64,000 nucleotides of DNA. Origin: Roseomonas genomospecies 6. Lineage in GTDB: Bacteria; Pseudomonadota; Alphaproteobacteria; Azospirillales; Azospirillaceae. Numbering within the stretch: position 1 is the stretch's first letter; each line of letters starts with the position of its first letter. The notes beneath the pieces are model-generated. The model saw only the letters and a list, made by a program, of their open reading frames with translations, had not been told where the DNA came from and searched no databases. The stretch covers positions 1 through 64,000 of the forward strand of contig NZ_QOKW01000030.1 in assembly GCF_008365375.1 (NCBI RefSeq). The letters are read 5' to 3'. A program made the position numbers and the translations under genes. Shown here in pieces: positions 34,835 through 45,907 of the stretch.

Positions 34835-34866
34835 AAACGGCGGGTGGAATTGGCCACCCGCCGTTT
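34835..34866 (+). promoter_or_regulatory. perfect 13-bp hairpin before a mini-ORF
   Basis: Arms AAACGGCGGGTGG and CCACCCGCCGTTT pair perfectly around the 6-base loop AATTGG. It ends four bases before an AAGGAGAAAGAGG ribosome binding site. It could be a transcription terminator, an attenuator or an RNA structure controlling the downstream frame. Confidence 0.6.
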
Positions 34867-34883
34867 CGAAAGGAGAAAGAGGC

Positions 34884-34958
34884 ATGCCAAAAATGCCCTT
34901 TTTCCTGGTGCTCCAGTGGCGGCGATGGCGGATCGAAATCCGCATCACCGTGCGCTAA
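34884..34958 (+). CDS. possible 24-residue micro-protein
   Basis: ATG at 34884 follows AAAGGAGAAAGAGGC, a very strong ribosome binding site. The product, MPKMPFFLVLQWRRWRIEIR plus four residues, has a hydrophobic start, a Trp/Arg-rich centre and an amphipathic alternating end. It could be a small membrane-associated peptide or a leader peptide. There is no larger gene on this strand downstream (mutT is on the minus strand), which argues against a leader role. Coding status is uncertain. Confidence 0.4.
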   Translation: MPKMPFFLVLQWRRWRIEIRITVR

Positions 34959-35050
34959 GCACTAGGAGCGTGCCGGTGGGTGTTAGGAGCACCTGCCGGC
35001 CACTCCCGACACGATAGCGCAATTCCCCGGCGTTGCAAATCCCCAACCGG

Positions 35051-35494
35051 CTACAACAGGTCGCGCAGCATCGCCACCAGCGGCACGTCGGCGGGAGGCA
35101 TGGGGTAATCGCCCATGCGGTTCGGATAGACCCAGGCGAGTTTCTGCCCCTCCAGCGCCACGACATCCCCTTCCCAGACGCGGCAGACGAACAGCGGCAT
35201 CAACAGGTGGAAGCTCTCGTAGCTGTGCGAGGCAAAGGTGAAGGGGGCGAGGCAACTCGCCCCCGTGTCGATGCCCAGTTCCTCCTTCAACTCGCGGACC
35301 AGGGCGGCTTCCGGCGTCTCGCCCTCATGGACCTTGCCGCCGGGAAACTCCCACAGCCCGGCCAGCGATTTGCCGGGCGGGCGCTGGGCCAGCAGGACGC
35401 GCCCGTCGGCATCCACCAGCGCCACCGCGACGACCAGCAGGGTGGGCAGGGAGCCGGGGGCCGGGGTGGAGGAGGGATCGAAGCAGGCCGGCAT
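35051..35494 (-). CDS. mutT: MutT-type Nudix (d)NTP pyrophosphohydrolase
   Basis: 147 residues. The full Nudix box is present (GGKVHEGETPEAALVREL followed by KEELGI), preceded by LLAQRPPGKSLAGLWEFPGG as in MutT-type CTP/8-oxo-dGTP hydrolases. It removes oxidised nucleotides. Its ATG overlaps the GNAT stop (ATGA), so it belongs to the argJ-GNAT-mutT unit transcribed right to left. Confidence 0.9.
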   Translation of the reverse strand: MPACFDPSSTPAPGSLPTLLVVAVALVDADGRVLLAQRPPGKSLAGLWEFPGGKVHEGETPEAALVRELKEELGIDTGASCLAPFTFASHSYESFHLLMPLFVCRVWEGDVVALEGQKLAWVYPNRMGDYPMPPADVPLVAMLRDLL

Positions 35495-36024
35495 CAGGCG
35501 GTCTCCTGGGTGAGAAACCGCCAGCGTCCGGCGGTCAGTTCATAATGGTCGGCATCGCCCGGCGGCGTGAAGCCCGCCTTTTCCAGCACGCGGCGGGAGC
35601 GGTGGTTGCCCGGCGCGATCCGCGCCCACAGGCGGGGCAGGCCCAGCGCGAAGGCGGCGGGGACGATGGCCCGCAGCATCTCCGTCCCGTAACCGATCCC
35701 CTGGTGCGGCAGGCCAAGCCAATAGCCGACTTCACCGCCTGCCTCACCGTCCGCCAGGATCACGCCGATGCCGCCAACCGGCTGCCCGTCATCCCGGCGC
35801 ACCGCCAGAAGGTCGAGCGCGGCGCGCTCCGCCCGGTTGTGGGCGGCCAGGGCGACCCAGGCGCGCCCGTCCTCCAGGCTGTAGGGATGGGGTACGCGGG
35901 CGAGCCAGCGCGCCACCTCCCACTCCCCGATCAGCGGCACGAAGCGCTCCACATCCTCCGCGCGGAAGGGGCGGAGCGTCAGCCGCGCCGTGTCGAGGCG
36001 CTCGGGCAGGGGCGCGCCGGTCAT
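35494..36024 (-). CDS. GNAT-family N-acetyltransferase
   Basis: 176 residues with the RimJ/RimL-like pattern: RLDTARLTLRPFRAEDVERF at the start, EVGYWLGLPHQGIGYGTEML (acetyl-CoA-binding Q/RxxGxG/A as QGIGYGT) and NHRSRRVLEKAGF near the C-terminus. It may acetylate a ribosomal protein or a small amine. It lies 27 bases after argJ and overlaps mutT by one base, so it is part of that operon. Confidence 0.88.
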   Translation of the reverse strand: MTGAPLPERLDTARLTLRPFRAEDVERFVPLIGEWEVARWLARVPHPYSLEDGRAWVALAAHNRAERAALDLLAVRRDDGQPVGGIGVILADGEAGGEVGYWLGLPHQGIGYGTEMLRAIVPAAFALGLPRLWARIAPGNHRSRRVLEKAGFTPPGDADHYELTAGRWRFLTQETA

Positions 36025-36051
36025 GGCTGTTGGAGCGGGTCGGCGTGTGCC

Positions 36052-37290
36052 TCAGCTCCGGTAGGAGCCGTTGATGTCGATGTAGCCGTGGGTCAGGTCG
36101 CAGGTCCAGACGCGGGACTTGCCGGTGCCGATGCCCAGGTCGATGTGCACGTCGATCTCCTGGCCCTTCATGTGGGCGGCGACCGGCGCCTCGTCATAGC
36201 CCGGAACCTCCATGCCCTCGGCGCAGATCAGCGTGCCGCCGATGGTGATCTTGATGAGGTCGCGGTCGGCCCGCTCGCCCGCCCGCCCGATGGCGGCGAC
36301 GATGCGGCCCCAGTTGGCGTCCTCGCCGGCCAGCGCGGTCTTGACCAGCGGAGAGTTGGCGACGGTGAGCGCGATGCGCTTGGCGGCGGCGTCGCTCTCG
36401 GCGCCGACCAGCGTGATCGAGACGAACTTGGTCGCCCCCTCGCCGTCGCGCACGATCTGCAGCGCGAGGTCGAGCATCACCTCTTCCAGCGCCCTGCGGA
36501 AGTCTGCCAGCTCCGGCGCCTGGGCGTCTGTCACCGGGGCGTTGCCGGCCTTGCCGGTGGCGAACAGCAGCAGAGTGTCGCTGGTCGAGGTGTCGCCGTC
36601 CACGGTGATGGCGTTGAAGCTGCGCTCCGTGAACTCCGACAGCATGGATTGCAGCGCCGGGGCGGCGATGGCGGCGTCGGTGAAGATAAAGCCCAGCATG
36701 GTCGCCATGTCCGGAGCGATCATGCCGGAGCCCTTGGCGAAGCCGCTGATCGTCACCGTCGTTCCGCCGATGGCGACCTGACGGGTCGAGCCCTTGGCGA
36801 AGGTGTCGGTGGTCATGATGGCGCGGGCACCGGCCTCCAGCGCCGCCGAGTCGTCCTTCAGATTCGGGACCATGCCCGGCAGGACCTTGGCGATGGCATC
36901 GGCGGCCAGCGGGATGCCGATCACGCCGGTGGAGGCGACATAAACCTCGTCCGTGGCGCAGCCGGCGATCTCCGCCGCGGCCTCGACGGTCGCCTTGACG
37001 GTGGCGTCGCCGGCCTTGCCGGTGAAGGCGTTGGCGTTGCCGGCGTTGACCACGACCGCGCGGGCCGAACCGCGGGACAGGCTGTCGCGGCACCAGATCA
37101 CCGGGGCGGAGCAGGTCAGCGACCGGGTCAGCACGCCGGCCACGGTGGTGCCTTCGTCGAGCACGGCCAGCATCAGGTCGTCGCGGCCCTTGTATCGGAT
37201 GCCGCTGTTGGCGGTGGCGATGCGCACGCCCGCCACGGGCGGGAGCGTCGGGAAGCCGGCGGGTGCCAGGGGGGAGACGGTCGTGGCCAT
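36052..37290 (-). CDS. argJ: bifunctional ornithine acetyltransferase/N-acetylglutamate synthase
   Basis: 412 residues. The autoprocessing site is seen at GSGMIAPDMA/TMLGF, with Thr-197 as the new N-terminal nucleophile of the beta chain. Other ArgJ signatures are VVNAGNANAFTGKAGD and TVDGDTSTSDTLLLFATG. It recycles the acetyl group between ornithine and glutamate in arginine synthesis. ATG 37290 gives the normal family length. A repeat separates it from the parvulin gene upstream on the same strand. Confidence 0.96.
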   Translation of the reverse strand: MATTVSPLAPAGFPTLPPVAGVRIATANSGIRYKGRDDLMLAVLDEGTTVAGVLTRSLTCSAPVIWCRDSLSRGSARAVVVNAGNANAFTGKAGDATVKATVEAAAEIAGCATDEVYVASTGVIGIPLAADAIAKVLPGMVPNLKDDSAALEAGARAIMTTDTFAKGSTRQVAIGGTTVTISGFAKGSGMIAPDMATMLGFIFTDAAIAAPALQSMLSEFTERSFNAITVDGDTSTSDTLLLFATGKAGNAPVTDAQAPELADFRRALEEVMLDLALQIVRDGEGATKFVSITLVGAESDAAAKRIALTVANSPLVKTALAGEDANWGRIVAAIGRAGERADRDLIKITIGGTLICAEGMEVPGYDEAPVAAHMKGQEIDVHIDLGIGTGKSRVWTCDLTHGYIDINGSYRS

Positions 37291-37352
37291 GGGAACGGGC
37301 TCGCGGTTCTGGTGAGCGGGGGGTGTTGGGCAGTGATTGGGATGCAAGGCGC

Positions 37353-37446
37353 TTGCCCCCTCCCTAACCCTCCCCCGCTTCGCAGGGGAGGGGATTGGCT
37401 CCCTCCCCTGCGTTAGCGGGGGAGGGCCGGGGTGGGGGCAACCGGT
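37353..37446. repeat. CCCTCCC-rich palindromic repeat copy
   Basis: TTGCCCCCTCCCTAACCCTC, then CCCCGCTTCGCAGGGGAGGG, a second CCCTCCCCTGCGTTAGCGGG hairpin, and GGTGGGGGCAACCGGTTCC. It carries a double hairpin and sits between ppiC-like and argJ. Confidence 0.75.
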
Positions 37447-37454
37447 TCCGGACC

Positions 37455-38393
37455 TTAGTTCTTCTTAGGCTCTTCGGCCTTGGGGGCGTCCTTCGCCGGC
37501 TCTTCCTTCGGCATCGGCGAGCCGTCGAGCTGGAAGGTTTCGACCTTCGCGGCCTTGCGCAGATCCTCGACGACGTTGTTCACGATGTCCTTGCTGAGCT
37601 GCTGTTCGAGCTGCGGCTTCACCTCGTCCAGGGTCGGCTGGGGCATGGTGCGCTTGTCCTCGACCTTGATGACGTGCCAGCCGAACTGGGTCTTCACCGG
37701 CTCCTTGCTGATCTCGCCCTTCTTCATGGCGAAGGCGGCGTCGGCGAAGGGCTCGACCATCGTGTCCTTGGTGAAGTAGCCGAGGTCGCCGCCCTGCTCG
37801 GCGGCCACCGGGTCCTTCGACTTCTCCTTGGCGAGCTTGGCGAAATCGCCGCCCTTGTTGAGCTGGGCGATGATGGCCTTGGCCTCGTCCTCCTTCTCCA
37901 CGAGGATGTGGCTGGCCTTCACCTCTTCCTGCGGCGGGTTCTGCTTCAGGAAGTCCTTGTAGGCCTCGTCCAGCTTGGCCGGGGTGATGCGGGACTGGAC
38001 TTCCTTCTGGATGTAGGCGCGCTGGACGGCGCGCTCCTCGGCGCGCTTGATCTCGTCCTTGACCTCCGGCGTGCCGGCGAGGTTGGCCTTGTAGCCGGCC
38101 TCCGCGACGAGCTTGGAGTTCACGAGCTGCTCGATCACCGCCGGGTAGATCATTTCCAGCGGCATCTGCTGCACCTGCGGCGGAAGCTGGGCGACCATGC
38201 GCTGGACGTCGGAGCGGTGGACCGCCTCGCCGTTGACGCGCGCCACCACCGGATCGGCGTCCGCCGGGGCGGGAGCGGCCTGCGCGGCCGGAGCGGGCGT
38301 GGCCGCGGGAGCCGGAGTCTGGGCGTGTGCGGCCAGCGCGACGCCGCAGGCGGCCATCGACAGCAGGGCGGCGCGGAACACTCGATTCACCAT
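37455..38393 (-). CDS. periplasmic parvulin-type peptidyl-prolyl isomerase
   Basis: 312 residues. It has a signal peptide (AALLSMAACGVALAAHAQT), a Pro/Ala-rich linker, an N-terminal SurA-like helical part, a parvulin domain (about 160-255: VKASHILVEKEDEAKAII, GGDLGYFTKDTMVEPF, TQFGWHVIKVED) and an acidic/Lys-rich tail ending PKAEEPKKN. It folds or chaperones exported proteins, which fits the divergent secA next to it. ATG 38393 is followed by the expected positively charged N-region. Confidence 0.92.
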   Translation of the reverse strand: MVNRVFRAALLSMAACGVALAAHAQTPAPAATPAPAAQAAPAPADADPVVARVNGEAVHRSDVQRMVAQLPPQVQQMPLEMIYPAVIEQLVNSKLVAEAGYKANLAGTPEVKDEIKRAEERAVQRAYIQKEVQSRITPAKLDEAYKDFLKQNPPQEEVKASHILVEKEDEAKAIIAQLNKGGDFAKLAKEKSKDPVAAEQGGDLGYFTKDTMVEPFADAAFAMKKGEISKEPVKTQFGWHVIKVEDKRTMPQPTLDEVKPQLEQQLSKDIVNNVVEDLRKAAKVETFQLDGSPMPKEEPAKDAPKAEEPKKN

Positions 38394-38793
38394 GGAGTCT
38401 TTTCCTTCCGGCGGATGTGTCTTGTCACGGTCAATGGCATGACAGAACGTCTTATGATTGGCGGCGGCTGTACGGACGATCCGGCTCCGCGCCCGAATCC
38501 GCGGGGGATTAAGCATGGGTTCGCGGCGCGGAGCAAGCGGTCGTGATGCGTGGCCGTGACGCCTTCCTTCGGCGCCCTGCTTCGACCGTGTTCAAGGCGA
38601 TATGGCGGCGGAACGGTGGTGCTTCCAGGGCGCGCCACACGCCGATCGCCGCCCCATGCAGGGCCGGCAGTCCCGCGATGGACCTCCCAAATGGCCGGGC
38701 AAAGGGGCGGGTCTCGTTGACAGAAACTTGCTTCGGGCCTATGTGAGACCGGTCAAAAAGCCGGCTTCACGACGTTCCACCCCCGAGGTTTTC
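38394..38793. other. 400-base divergent region, ppiC-like / secA
   Basis: This shared upstream region carries the secA promoter at 38717-38745. It has no convincing coding frame; plus-strand frames here have poor composition and no ribosome binding site. Confidence 0.6.
38717..38745 (+). promoter_or_regulatory. secA promoter
   Basis: A consensus -35 TTGACA (38717-38722) and a -10 TATGTG (38740-38745) are 17 bases apart. The predicted start lies about 40 bases before the secA ATG. Confidence 0.65.
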
Positions 38794-41544
<2,751 letters not shown>

Positions 41545-41572
41545 GCAGCCACCGCCGAAGGTGTTTCGGATG

Positions 41573-41605
41573 GGGCCGGACCGTCGGGTTCGGCCCTTTC
41601 CTTTT
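41573..41605 (+). terminator. secA terminator
   Basis: 10-bp stem GGGCCGGACC / GGTTCGGCCC (one G-U pair) with a GTCG loop, followed by TTTCCTTTT. Confidence 0.75.
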
Positions 41606-41666
41606 GCGGGTCTTGAAACTTCGGCTGGGCTTTGGCGTTCTTCCGAACAAAAGCCGGAGCGCAGCC

Positions 41667-42101
41667 ATGTTGCAGGAGTTCAAGACCTTCATCAGCCGCG
41701 GCAACGTCGTGGAGCTGGCCGTCGGCATCATCATCGGCGCGGCCTTCACCGGCATCGTCAACTCGCTGGTCAAGGATGTGCTGATGCCGCCCATCGGCTG
41801 GCTCATGGGCGGGATCGACTTTTCCAACTACTTCCTGAACCTGTCCGGCGGCCAGTACGAGAGCCTCGCCGCGGCGGAGGCGGCGGGTGCCGCGACCATC
41901 AACTACGGCCGCTTCATCAACGCCCTCATCAACTTCTTCATCGTGGCGGGGGCTCTGTTCATGATCGTGCGGCAGGTCAACCGCCTGCATTTCCTCCAGG
42001 ATTCCAAGCCAAAGACGCCGCCCCGCCAGGAAGTGCTGCTGGAGGAGATCCGGGATGCGCTGCGCGCACGGCAGGCAACCGCCCCGGGGGACGGGGGATG
42101 A
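41667..42101 (+). CDS. mscL: large-conductance mechanosensitive channel
   Basis: 144 residues. MscL features: LQEFKTFISRGNVVELAVG, IIIGAAFTGIVNSLVKDV, then a periplasmic loop NLSGGQYESLAAAEAAG, a second membrane helix FINALINFFIVAGALFMIV and a C-terminal helical bundle. It releases solutes upon osmotic downshock. ATG 41667 is 62 bases after the secA terminator. Confidence 0.96.
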   Translation: MLQEFKTFISRGNVVELAVGIIIGAAFTGIVNSLVKDVLMPPIGWLMGGIDFSNYFLNLSGGQYESLAAAEAAGAATINYGRFINALINFFIVAGALFMIVRQVNRLHFLQDSKPKTPPRQEVLLEEIRDALRARQATAPGDGG

Positions 42102-42366
42102 CCGGGACCGTGAAAGAATCTTCTTGGATTGTGCAGCGCAAACCATTATGTAAGGCGTCTTGATCGCTGGAGGCTCGCGCGTCTCTTGAGCGAGACGCGC
42201 TTTGATATTTCGGGACGGCCTTCCTTGGGACCCGGTCGCCCGTAGCTTCGGACAGACGCCTCTCCCTCTTCCGACCTCCTCCCGGCGAAAACGCCGGCGT
42301 TCCACCGCTCACCATCCTGGTGCGGCGGCCGTGCGCCGTCTTGGTCCTGAGGAAAGGTTACCCTAC
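42102..42366 (+). promoter_or_regulatory. leader of the DEAD-box helicase gene
   Basis: 265 bases with no gene. It contains the hairpin at 42177-42200 and ends with the AGGAAAGG ribosome binding site of the helicase. Long leaders of this kind are known for cold-regulated RNA helicases; here that role is inference. Confidence 0.4.
42177..42200 (+). terminator. hairpin after mscL
   Basis: A perfect 9-bp stem GCGCGTCTC / GAGACGCGC with a TTGAGC loop, followed by TTTGATATTT. It could end the mscL transcript or lie within the helicase leader. Confidence 0.55.
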
Positions 42367-43896
42367 TTGTCGTCCATCGAAATGACCGCCGCCGACGCTC
42401 TCGTTGCCGAGACTTCCGTCATCGAGACCTCTGTCACCGAGGTTGCCGTCGCCGACGAAACCGTGACCGACACCACCGTCACCCCCAACGCCTTCACCGG
42501 GCTGGGCGTCCACCCGCTGGTCGTGAAGGCGCTGGAAGCGTTCGAATACAACACCCCGACCCCGGTCCAGGCCGAGGCGATCCCGCCGGCCCTGGAAGGC
42601 CGCGACATCCTGGCGACCGCCGAGACGGGCACGGGCAAGACCGCCGCCTTCATGCTGCCGGCGCTGACCCGCACCATCGACCTTCCGCGTCTGGGCGTCG
42701 CCGCCCCGCGCGTGCTGGTGCTGGCCCCGACCCGCGAGCTGGCCAAGCAGGTCACCGACGCCGCGCGCAAGTACGCCAAGTTCATGAAGTACAACATCGT
42801 GGACGTGGTCGGCGGCATGCCCTACCGCGACCAGCTCCGCCTGCTGTCGCGCGCCGTCGATGTGATGGTCGCCACGCCGGGCCGCCTGCTGGACCATGTG
42901 TCGCGCAACCGCATCGACCTCAGCGCCGTCGAGGTGCTGATCCTGGACGAGGCGGACCGCATGCTGGACATGGGCTTCCTGGACGATGTGGAAACCATCG
43001 CCAAGTGCTGCCCGGACAACCGCCAGACGCTGCTGTTCACCGCCACGCTGGACCGCCGCATGGCCCAGCTCGCCGGCAACCTGCTGCGCAACCCGGTGCG
43101 CGTCGCCGTTGAAAGCGCGACCACCTCGGTGAACGTCGAGCAGCGCCTGCACCACGCCGACGACATGGACCACAAGCGCCGCCTGCTGAAGCACTTCGCG
43201 GACCAGCCCGAGGTGGGCAAGGCGATCATCTTCGCCGCCACCAAGCGCGACGCGGATGCGCTGGCCGAGGAGCTGAGCGACGCCGGCCACGCCGCCGCCG
43301 CCCTGCACGGCGACATGGACCAGTTCAAGCGCAACCGCACGCTCCAGCGCCTGCGCACCGGTCAGGTCCGCCTGCTGGTGGCGACCGACGTGGCGGCGCG
43401 CGGCATCGACGTGCGCGACATCACCCACGTCATCAACTTCGACCTGCCGCGTTCGGCGGAGGACTATGTCCACCGCATCGGCCGCACTGGCCGTGCGGGC
43501 GCCTCGGGCGTGGCGATCTCCTTCGCCGCCCGCGCCGACCGCGACGCCCTGTTCCGGATCGAGCGCTACACCGGCACCCGTCTCGACATCCACGTCGTTC
43601 CGGGTCTGGAGCCGCAGCGTCCGTTCCAGTCCGGCGGCGGTGGTCGTCCGGCGGGCCGTCCGGGTGGCCGCCCGGGTGGTGGCAACGGCGGCGGCTACAA
43701 CAAGAAGCCGTGGGTGCGCAACGCGGGTGGCGCCGAGGGCGGCAAGCCGAACGGCGGCCCGGGGGGCCGTCCGCAGGGCCGTCCGGCGAACCGGAACGAG
43801 CATGGCCGCAGCGACCATGCCCGCAACGAGCACGGTGGTCACGCCCGCCGCGACTCCCAGGGCGGCAAGCCGGCGCACCGGGCGTCCAAGTGGTAA
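42367..43896 (+). CDS. DEAD-box ATP-dependent RNA helicase (RhlE-like)
   Basis: 509 residues from TTG 42367. The helicase motifs are in order: Q-motif region GVHPLVVKALEAFEYNTPTP, AETGTGKT, PTRELA, ATPGRLLD, DEAD, FTATLD (for SAT), ATDVAARGID and HRIGRTGRAG. A C-terminal Gly/Arg/Asn-rich tail (about 420-509) binds RNA. It likely remodels RNA in ribosome assembly or mRNA decay. TTG at 42367 is preferred over ATG 42382 because AGGAAAGG lies 8 bases before TTG and 23 before ATG. Confidence 0.93.
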   Translation: MSSIEMTAADALVAETSVIETSVTEVAVADETVTDTTVTPNAFTGLGVHPLVVKALEAFEYNTPTPVQAEAIPPALEGRDILATAETGTGKTAAFMLPALTRTIDLPRLGVAAPRVLVLAPTRELAKQVTDAARKYAKFMKYNIVDVVGGMPYRDQLRLLSRAVDVMVATPGRLLDHVSRNRIDLSAVEVLILDEADRMLDMGFLDDVETIAKCCPDNRQTLLFTATLDRRMAQLAGNLLRNPVRVAVESATTSVNVEQRLHHADDMDHKRRLLKHFADQPEVGKAIIFAATKRDADALAEELSDAGHAAAALHGDMDQFKRNRTLQRLRTGQVRLLVATDVAARGIDVRDITHVINFDLPRSAEDYVHRIGRTGRAGASGVAISFAARADRDALFRIERYTGTRLDIHVVPGLEPQRPFQSGGGGRPAGRPGGRPGGGNGGGYNKKPWVRNAGGAEGGKPNGGPGGRPQGRPANRNEHGRSDHARNEHGGHARRDSQGGKPAHRASKW

Positions 43897-43917
43897 CAGC
43901 GGCTCGCCGCTGACATG

Positions 43918-43952
43918 AAAAAGGCGCGGTCCTTCGGGATCGCGCCTTTTTT
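43918..43952. terminator. bidirectional terminator
   Basis: AAAAAGGCGCGGTCC / GGATCGCGCCTTTTTT with a TTCG loop. The A-run and T-run on each side make it usable from both directions, between the helicase and the convergent cobD gene. Confidence 0.85.
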
Positions 43953-43978
43953 CTTGGCCATGCTCTTTGGGAGCCGCG

Positions 43979-44986
43979 TCACACCCCCGCAATGCCCCAC
44001 AGCAGCAGGGCCACCAGCAGGATCAGGATCAGCCCGGCCACGGCGTAGACCGCCAGCGCCCGTCCGATGTCGGCGGCGGTGGCCCTCGCGCGGCCTTCGC
44101 CGATCCAGGGTTCGGTGATGACCACTCCGCCGTCGCGGTGCGGCCCGCCCAGCGCCAGACCCAGCGCGCCGGCCATGGCGGCGGTCGGCCAGCCCATGTT
44201 GAGGGAAGCCGCCTTGCCGCCGTCCCGCATCATGGTGCGGAAGGCGCCGCCGGCCTTCGCCCCGGCGAATGGCGCGGCCAGCGCGAGCAGGAACGCGGCC
44301 AGCCGGGCCGGGATGGCGTTCAGCGCGTCGTCCAGCCGCGCCGCCGTCAGGCCGAAGCGCTCGTGCCGGATGCCCTGATGGCCCAGCGCCGAATCGGCCC
44401 CGTCCACCACCGCCCAGACCAGCAGCCCCGGTACCCCCAGCAGGGCGTAACCGAAGACTGGGGCCACCAGCTTGCGGGCGAAGCCCTTGGCGGCGGCCTC
44501 GATGGCGGCGCGGGCGATGCCGTGCTCGTCCAGGCTGAAGGCATGGCGGCGGGTGAGGGGGGCGACGGCGACCTGCGCCGGGACCGCTCCGCCCTTCTCC
44601 AGCGCGCGGCGCACCGCCCGCACCTGCACCCAGGCGCTCCGCCCGCGCAACGTGGCGAGAATCACGACCAGTTCCAGCAGCCAGCCCCGGCTCTGCGCGC
44701 CGATGCGCTCCACGATCAGGCCGATGGCGACAGCGGCCAGCAGGAGCGCCAGCACGACCAGGGCGCCGCGCAGCAGGCGGGCGGTCTTCCCGCGCTCCAC
44801 CCGGTTCAGCCGCCGGTCGGCCCAGGCGCAGAAGCGCCGCGCCAGAGCCGCCGGGTCGGGCAGGACGTGCCCGATCCAATCGCCCGCGGCGGCGTCGATG
44901 GCCAGGGCCAGCAGCAACAGGAACAGCGGACCCGGACCGTTCAGGGGGGCGGCGCCGAGGATGGAGGTGAGCGTGGCGTCGCCCAT
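43979..44986 (-). CDS. cobD: adenosylcobinamide-phosphate synthase (CobD/CbiB)
   Basis: 335 residues with about five membrane helices. CbiB-type signatures are LTAARLDDALNAIPARLAAF, SLNMGWPTAAMAGALGLALG and PWIGEGRARATAADIG. It attaches the aminopropanol arm to adenosylcobyric acid in B12 synthesis. No other cobalamin gene lies nearby. It is downstream of the ankyrin gene by 7 bases on the same strand and convergent with the helicase. Confidence 0.85.
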   Translation of the reverse strand: MGDATLTSILGAAPLNGPGPLFLLLLALAIDAAAGDWIGHVLPDPAALARRFCAWADRRLNRVERGKTARLLRGALVVLALLLAAVAIGLIVERIGAQSRGWLLELVVILATLRGRSAWVQVRAVRRALEKGGAVPAQVAVAPLTRRHAFSLDEHGIARAAIEAAAKGFARKLVAPVFGYALLGVPGLLVWAVVDGADSALGHQGIRHERFGLTAARLDDALNAIPARLAAFLLALAAPFAGAKAGGAFRTMMRDGGKAASLNMGWPTAAMAGALGLALGGPHRDGGVVITEPWIGEGRARATAADIGRALAVYAVAGLILILLVALLLWGIAGV

Positions 44987-44993
44987 CGCGGCC

Positions 44994-45557
44994 TCAGCGC
45001 GCCCCGGCCTGACGCAGCAGGCTCGCCACGCGGGCGTTGCGGCTGTCCTGCGCCCAGCTCAGCGTCGTGCGGCCCGTGAAGTCGGACCGGTCGGCCTTCG
45101 CACCGGCCTTCAGCAGCCGCTCCACCATTTCGGCCCGGCCATAGCGCGCCGCGGTCATCAGCGGGGTGATGCCCTGGCGGTTGTCCTGATCGACCTTGGC
45201 ACCCTTGGCCAGCAGAAGGTCAACCGCCTCCGGCGCGTCGGACTCCGCCGCGTAGTGCAGCGGGGTGTTGCCGGCCTTGTCGGCGCGGTTGGGGTTGGCC
45301 CCGCCGTCCAGCAGAAGCCGCACCAACTCCGGATGGCCGTTGCCGATGGCCAGCAGCAGGACGGGCCGCCCGCTGGCATCGACCTGATTCGGGTTTTCGC
45401 CCTTCAGAAGCAGAAGCCGCAGCGCGCTGGCGTCGTTGGACGTCACCGCCTTGACCATGGAGGGGCCTTCCAGAAGGTTGATCTGGGCCAGGGCCGGCGC
45501 CGTGACGGGGGCGGTCAGGCCGAGGGCCAGCAGACTGAGCAACAGCAGCCGTTTCAT
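44994..45557 (-). CDS. periplasmic ankyrin-repeat protein
   Basis: 187 residues. A signal peptide (LLLLSLLALGLTAPVTAPALA) is followed by four ankyrin repeats, with TPLHYAAESDAPEAVDLLL and TPLMTAARYGRAEMVERLL the clearest. It is predicted to be periplasmic and to bind another protein. AAAGGA precedes ATG 45557. It is divergent from the CydP-like mini-gene and upstream of cobD on the same strand. Confidence 0.9.
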   Translation of the reverse strand: MKRLLLLSLLALGLTAPVTAPALAQINLLEGPSMVKAVTSNDASALRLLLLKGENPNQVDASGRPVLLLAIGNGHPELVRLLLDGGANPNRADKAGNTPLHYAAESDAPEAVDLLLAKGAKVDQDNRQGITPLMTAARYGRAEMVERLLKAGAKADRSDFTGRTTLSWAQDSRNARVASLLRQAGAR

Positions 45558-45665
45558 GGCGCGTCCTTTTGTGCGATCCGTGTGGGTGAGATCCGTCCTT
45601 CGGCCGGGGATACTATCCAGTTTGGCCCGGTTTGGCGACGGCGACCCGCTGCAAAGGAGCCGCCC

Positions 45666-45812
45666 ATGGTCCGCAACCCGCTCGCCCGCCACATCGCCCT
45701 GTTTCTCGCGGTGAAGTTCGCGTTGATCGCGCTGGGCCTCTGGTGGTTCTTCGGCTCCATGCCGGAACCGCGGGGCGTGGTGCCGCCGCCCGCCGCCGCC
45801 GGAAAGCCCTGA
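45666..45812 (+). CDS. CydP-like single-helix membrane mini-protein, 48 aa
   Basis: 48 residues with a short basic start (MVRNPLARHIALFLAV), one hydrophobic helix (about 9-30: ALIALGLWWFFG) and a Pro-rich C-terminus. It matches the pattern of the putative cytochrome-oxidase small subunit CydP (N-terminal NPLxRHxA then a helix with WWFF). No oxidase gene lies in the window. The ATG follows AAAGGAG. Divergent from the ankyrin gene. Confidence 0.55.
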   Translation: MVRNPLARHIALFLAVKFALIALGLWWFFGSMPEPRGVVPPPAAAGKP

Positions 45813-45907
45813 CCCCACGGCCTCCCCGGCGGGAACCTCCCTTCGGCGCCCGCGGTTAATCTTCAACCGGGGGGCCTCAACCGGGAGGCGCAACAGGGGA
45901 GACCACC

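Larger units (their letters stand above)
34653..35050. other. 398-base region with no large gene
   Basis: Between recQ and mutT, both on the minus strand. It holds the tandem 19-base repeat, the perfect hairpin at 34835-34866 and the plus-strand 24-codon frame at 34884-34958. GC content falls in part of it. The rest shows no recognisable gene. Confidence 0.6.

Noticed and set aside
38543..38746. A small plus-strand frame before secA
   Set aside because: It overlaps the secA promoter and has no ribosome binding site.
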